The position numbers and the translations under genes were made by a program. Positions 63,282 to 64,000 of a stretch of 64,000 bases of DNA are shown here, piece by piece (position 1 is the stretch's first letter; every line of letters begins with the position of its first letter). The notes beneath the pieces were generated by a model. The model saw only the letters and a program-made list of their open reading frames with translations. It was not told the origin of the DNA and searched no databases. Source of the DNA: Eshraghiella sp964405265 (GTDB taxonomy: Bacteria; Bacillota; Clostridia; Lachnospirales; Lachnospiraceae); the NCBI GenBank assembly GCA_964405265.1, contig CAYONC010000003.1:62001-126000 (forward strand). The letters are read 5' to 3'.

Positions 63282-63683
63282 ATGGAAAGATACAGAGTTA
63301 AGGTTAAAGGAATATTGAAGAGGAATGATGAGTTTCTCATAATCAGGAAGTGGCTGGATGACAGAATTGATGAGCCGTATCAATGGAGTTTTTTTGATAC
63401 CGCATTAGAAGGGGAGGATACACCTGAAGCAACGGCGCTGAGATATATATATGACAGTACGGGACTGGACGCAGATGTTGTTTCTGTTCCGTATACATGG
63501 ACTTATACTCTTGGCGACAACAGATATCTTGGTATTGCCGTTTTATGCACCACTGATGAGGAAGTCATTGTTCTGTCGGAGGAATGCTGCGGATATAAGT
63601 GGGTTAAGGAAGAAGAACTTCCGGAATATATTGAATTTCAGGGAATAATAGATGACCTGACAAGAACAGGAGTTATACATTGA
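63282..63683 (+). CDS. Nudix-fold protein with degenerate Nudix box
   Basis: 133 aa. The fold is recognisable from RVKVKGILKRNDEFLIIRKW, the WSFFDTALEGEDTPEATA region and the C-terminal YKWVKEEELPEY. In the Nudix box the catalytic R-E-x-x-E-E reads RYIYDS, so the metal-binding glutamates are missing and hydrolase activity is unlikely. ATG 63282 is preferred; ATG 63270 is possible. The stop TGA is overlapped by the pyrC start (TTGA), so the two are translationally coupled. Confidence 0.72.
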   Translation: MERYRVKVKGILKRNDEFLIIRKWLDDRIDEPYQWSFFDTALEGEDTPEATALRYIYDSTGLDADVVSVPYTWTYTLGDNRYLGIAVLCTTDEEVIVLSEECCGYKWVKEEELPEYIEFQGIIDDLTRTGVIH

Positions 63684-64000
63684 GAACTATAATTAAGAAC
63701 GGACGCGTTATTGATCCTGCATCAGGAAAAGACGGATTGTATAATATTCTTATAGAGGACGGCATCATTACTGACGCTGACTGCGGTGATGCTGCTGCAG
63801 ACGGGATAATTGATGCATCAGGATGCTTTGTAATGCCGGGGCTTGTGGATCTGCACGTGCACTTCAGGGAACCGGGCTTTGAATATAAGGAGACGATTAA
63901 GACAGGAAGCATGGCGGCGGCACGCGGAGGTGTTACCAGTGTTTTTACCATGCCTAATACGAATCCCGTAATTGACAGCGTTGAAATGGTTGAGAAGATC
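63680..64000 (+). CDS. pyrC: dihydroorotase, N-terminal part (partial)
   Basis: 107 codons to the window edge. PyrC cyclises carbamoyl-aspartate in pyrimidine synthesis. Seen: N-terminal RTIIKNGRVIDPASG and the metal motif VDLHVHFREPG with two His ligands, followed by GSMAAARGGVTSVFTMPNT. This is the class I type. The start is TTG 63680, overlapping the stop of the Nudix-like gene by 4 bases; no ATG is available before the first strand. Confidence 0.9.
   Translation, partial: MRTIIKNGRVIDPASGKDGLYNILIEDGIITDADCGDAAADGIIDASGCFVMPGLVDLHVHFREPGFEYKETIKTGSMAAARGGVTSVFTMPNTNPVIDSVEMVEKI

Overview
The window looks like chromosome of a low-to-mid GC Gram-positive bacterium of the class Clostridia, most likely Lachnospiraceae. 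This is inferred from four things: a SCIFF six-cysteine peptide beside its radical SAM maturase; the gene run recJ-apt-rel-MBL-hemZ-hisS-aspS; a SleC-type SpoIID/peptidoglycan-binding protein; and secreted starch-active proteins with Thr-Glu-Ala-Pro linkers and a hydrophobic C-terminal anchor. There is no phage, plasmid, complete insertion sequence or CRISPR array. The genus cannot be named from the sequence alone.

Layout. 0-3 kb: end of a purine operon (purM', purN, purD) overlapping argC. 3-4 kb: a convergent SleC-like gene. 4.3-11.8 kb: carA-carB, then argS and a MATE exporter. The carA product has lost the catalytic Cys and His of its glutaminase. 11.9-14.3 kb: a Glu-rich repeat membrane protein and a YitT-type membrane protein. 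14.3-17.4 kb: sparse, decayed DNA holding a phosphopantetheinyl transferase, an AlkD-like gene, a chemotaxis-receptor remnant and a compact promoter/mini-ORF/terminator unit. 17.5-19.6 kb: an rmlD-like gene with a rhamnosyltransferase-like gene. 19.8-20.3 kb: three tRNA-Leu genes (one CAG on the minus strand, two tandem AAG on the plus strand). 20.4-36.9 kb: an all-plus block with an S66 peptidase, the SCIFF precursor and maturase, secDF, recJ, apt, rel, MBL-fold hydrolase, hemZ, HD-GYP, hisS, aspS and glyA.

36.9-42.7 kb: small membrane proteins, degV, pheA, a DUF815 ATPase and a PHP phosphoesterase. 42.8-48.5 kb: a starch region with a lipoprotein pullulanase, a small CBM26-like surface protein, an HD-GYP-like protein whose HD motif reads HN, and a TEAPT-repeat surface protein. 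48.5-53.3 kb: D,D-carboxypeptidase, plsC, a NitT/TauT-type permease/ATPase pair, a DHH phosphoesterase and tRNA-Thr(CGU). 53.3-57.8 kb: an Lgt-family protein, a membrane GGDEF protein and a complete NitT/TauT-type ABC transporter with its lipoprotein binding protein. 57.9-64 kb: a plus-strand gene string of natA, natB, a HAD-TldD fusion, tldE-like, a Nudix-like gene with a degenerate Nudix box, and the start of pyrC.

Links between genes. The carAB, pyrC, purine and argC genes serve nucleotide and arginine synthesis. The apparently glutaminase-dead CarA suggests a carbamoyl-phosphate synthetase that draws on free ammonia. The SCIFF pair is a known ranthipeptide system. The NatAB exporter next to a TldD/TldE-type protease could process and export a modified peptide, but no precursor is encoded beside it. 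Cyclic-di-GMP signalling is represented by one GGDEF protein, one intact HD-GYP protein and one degenerate HD-GYP protein.
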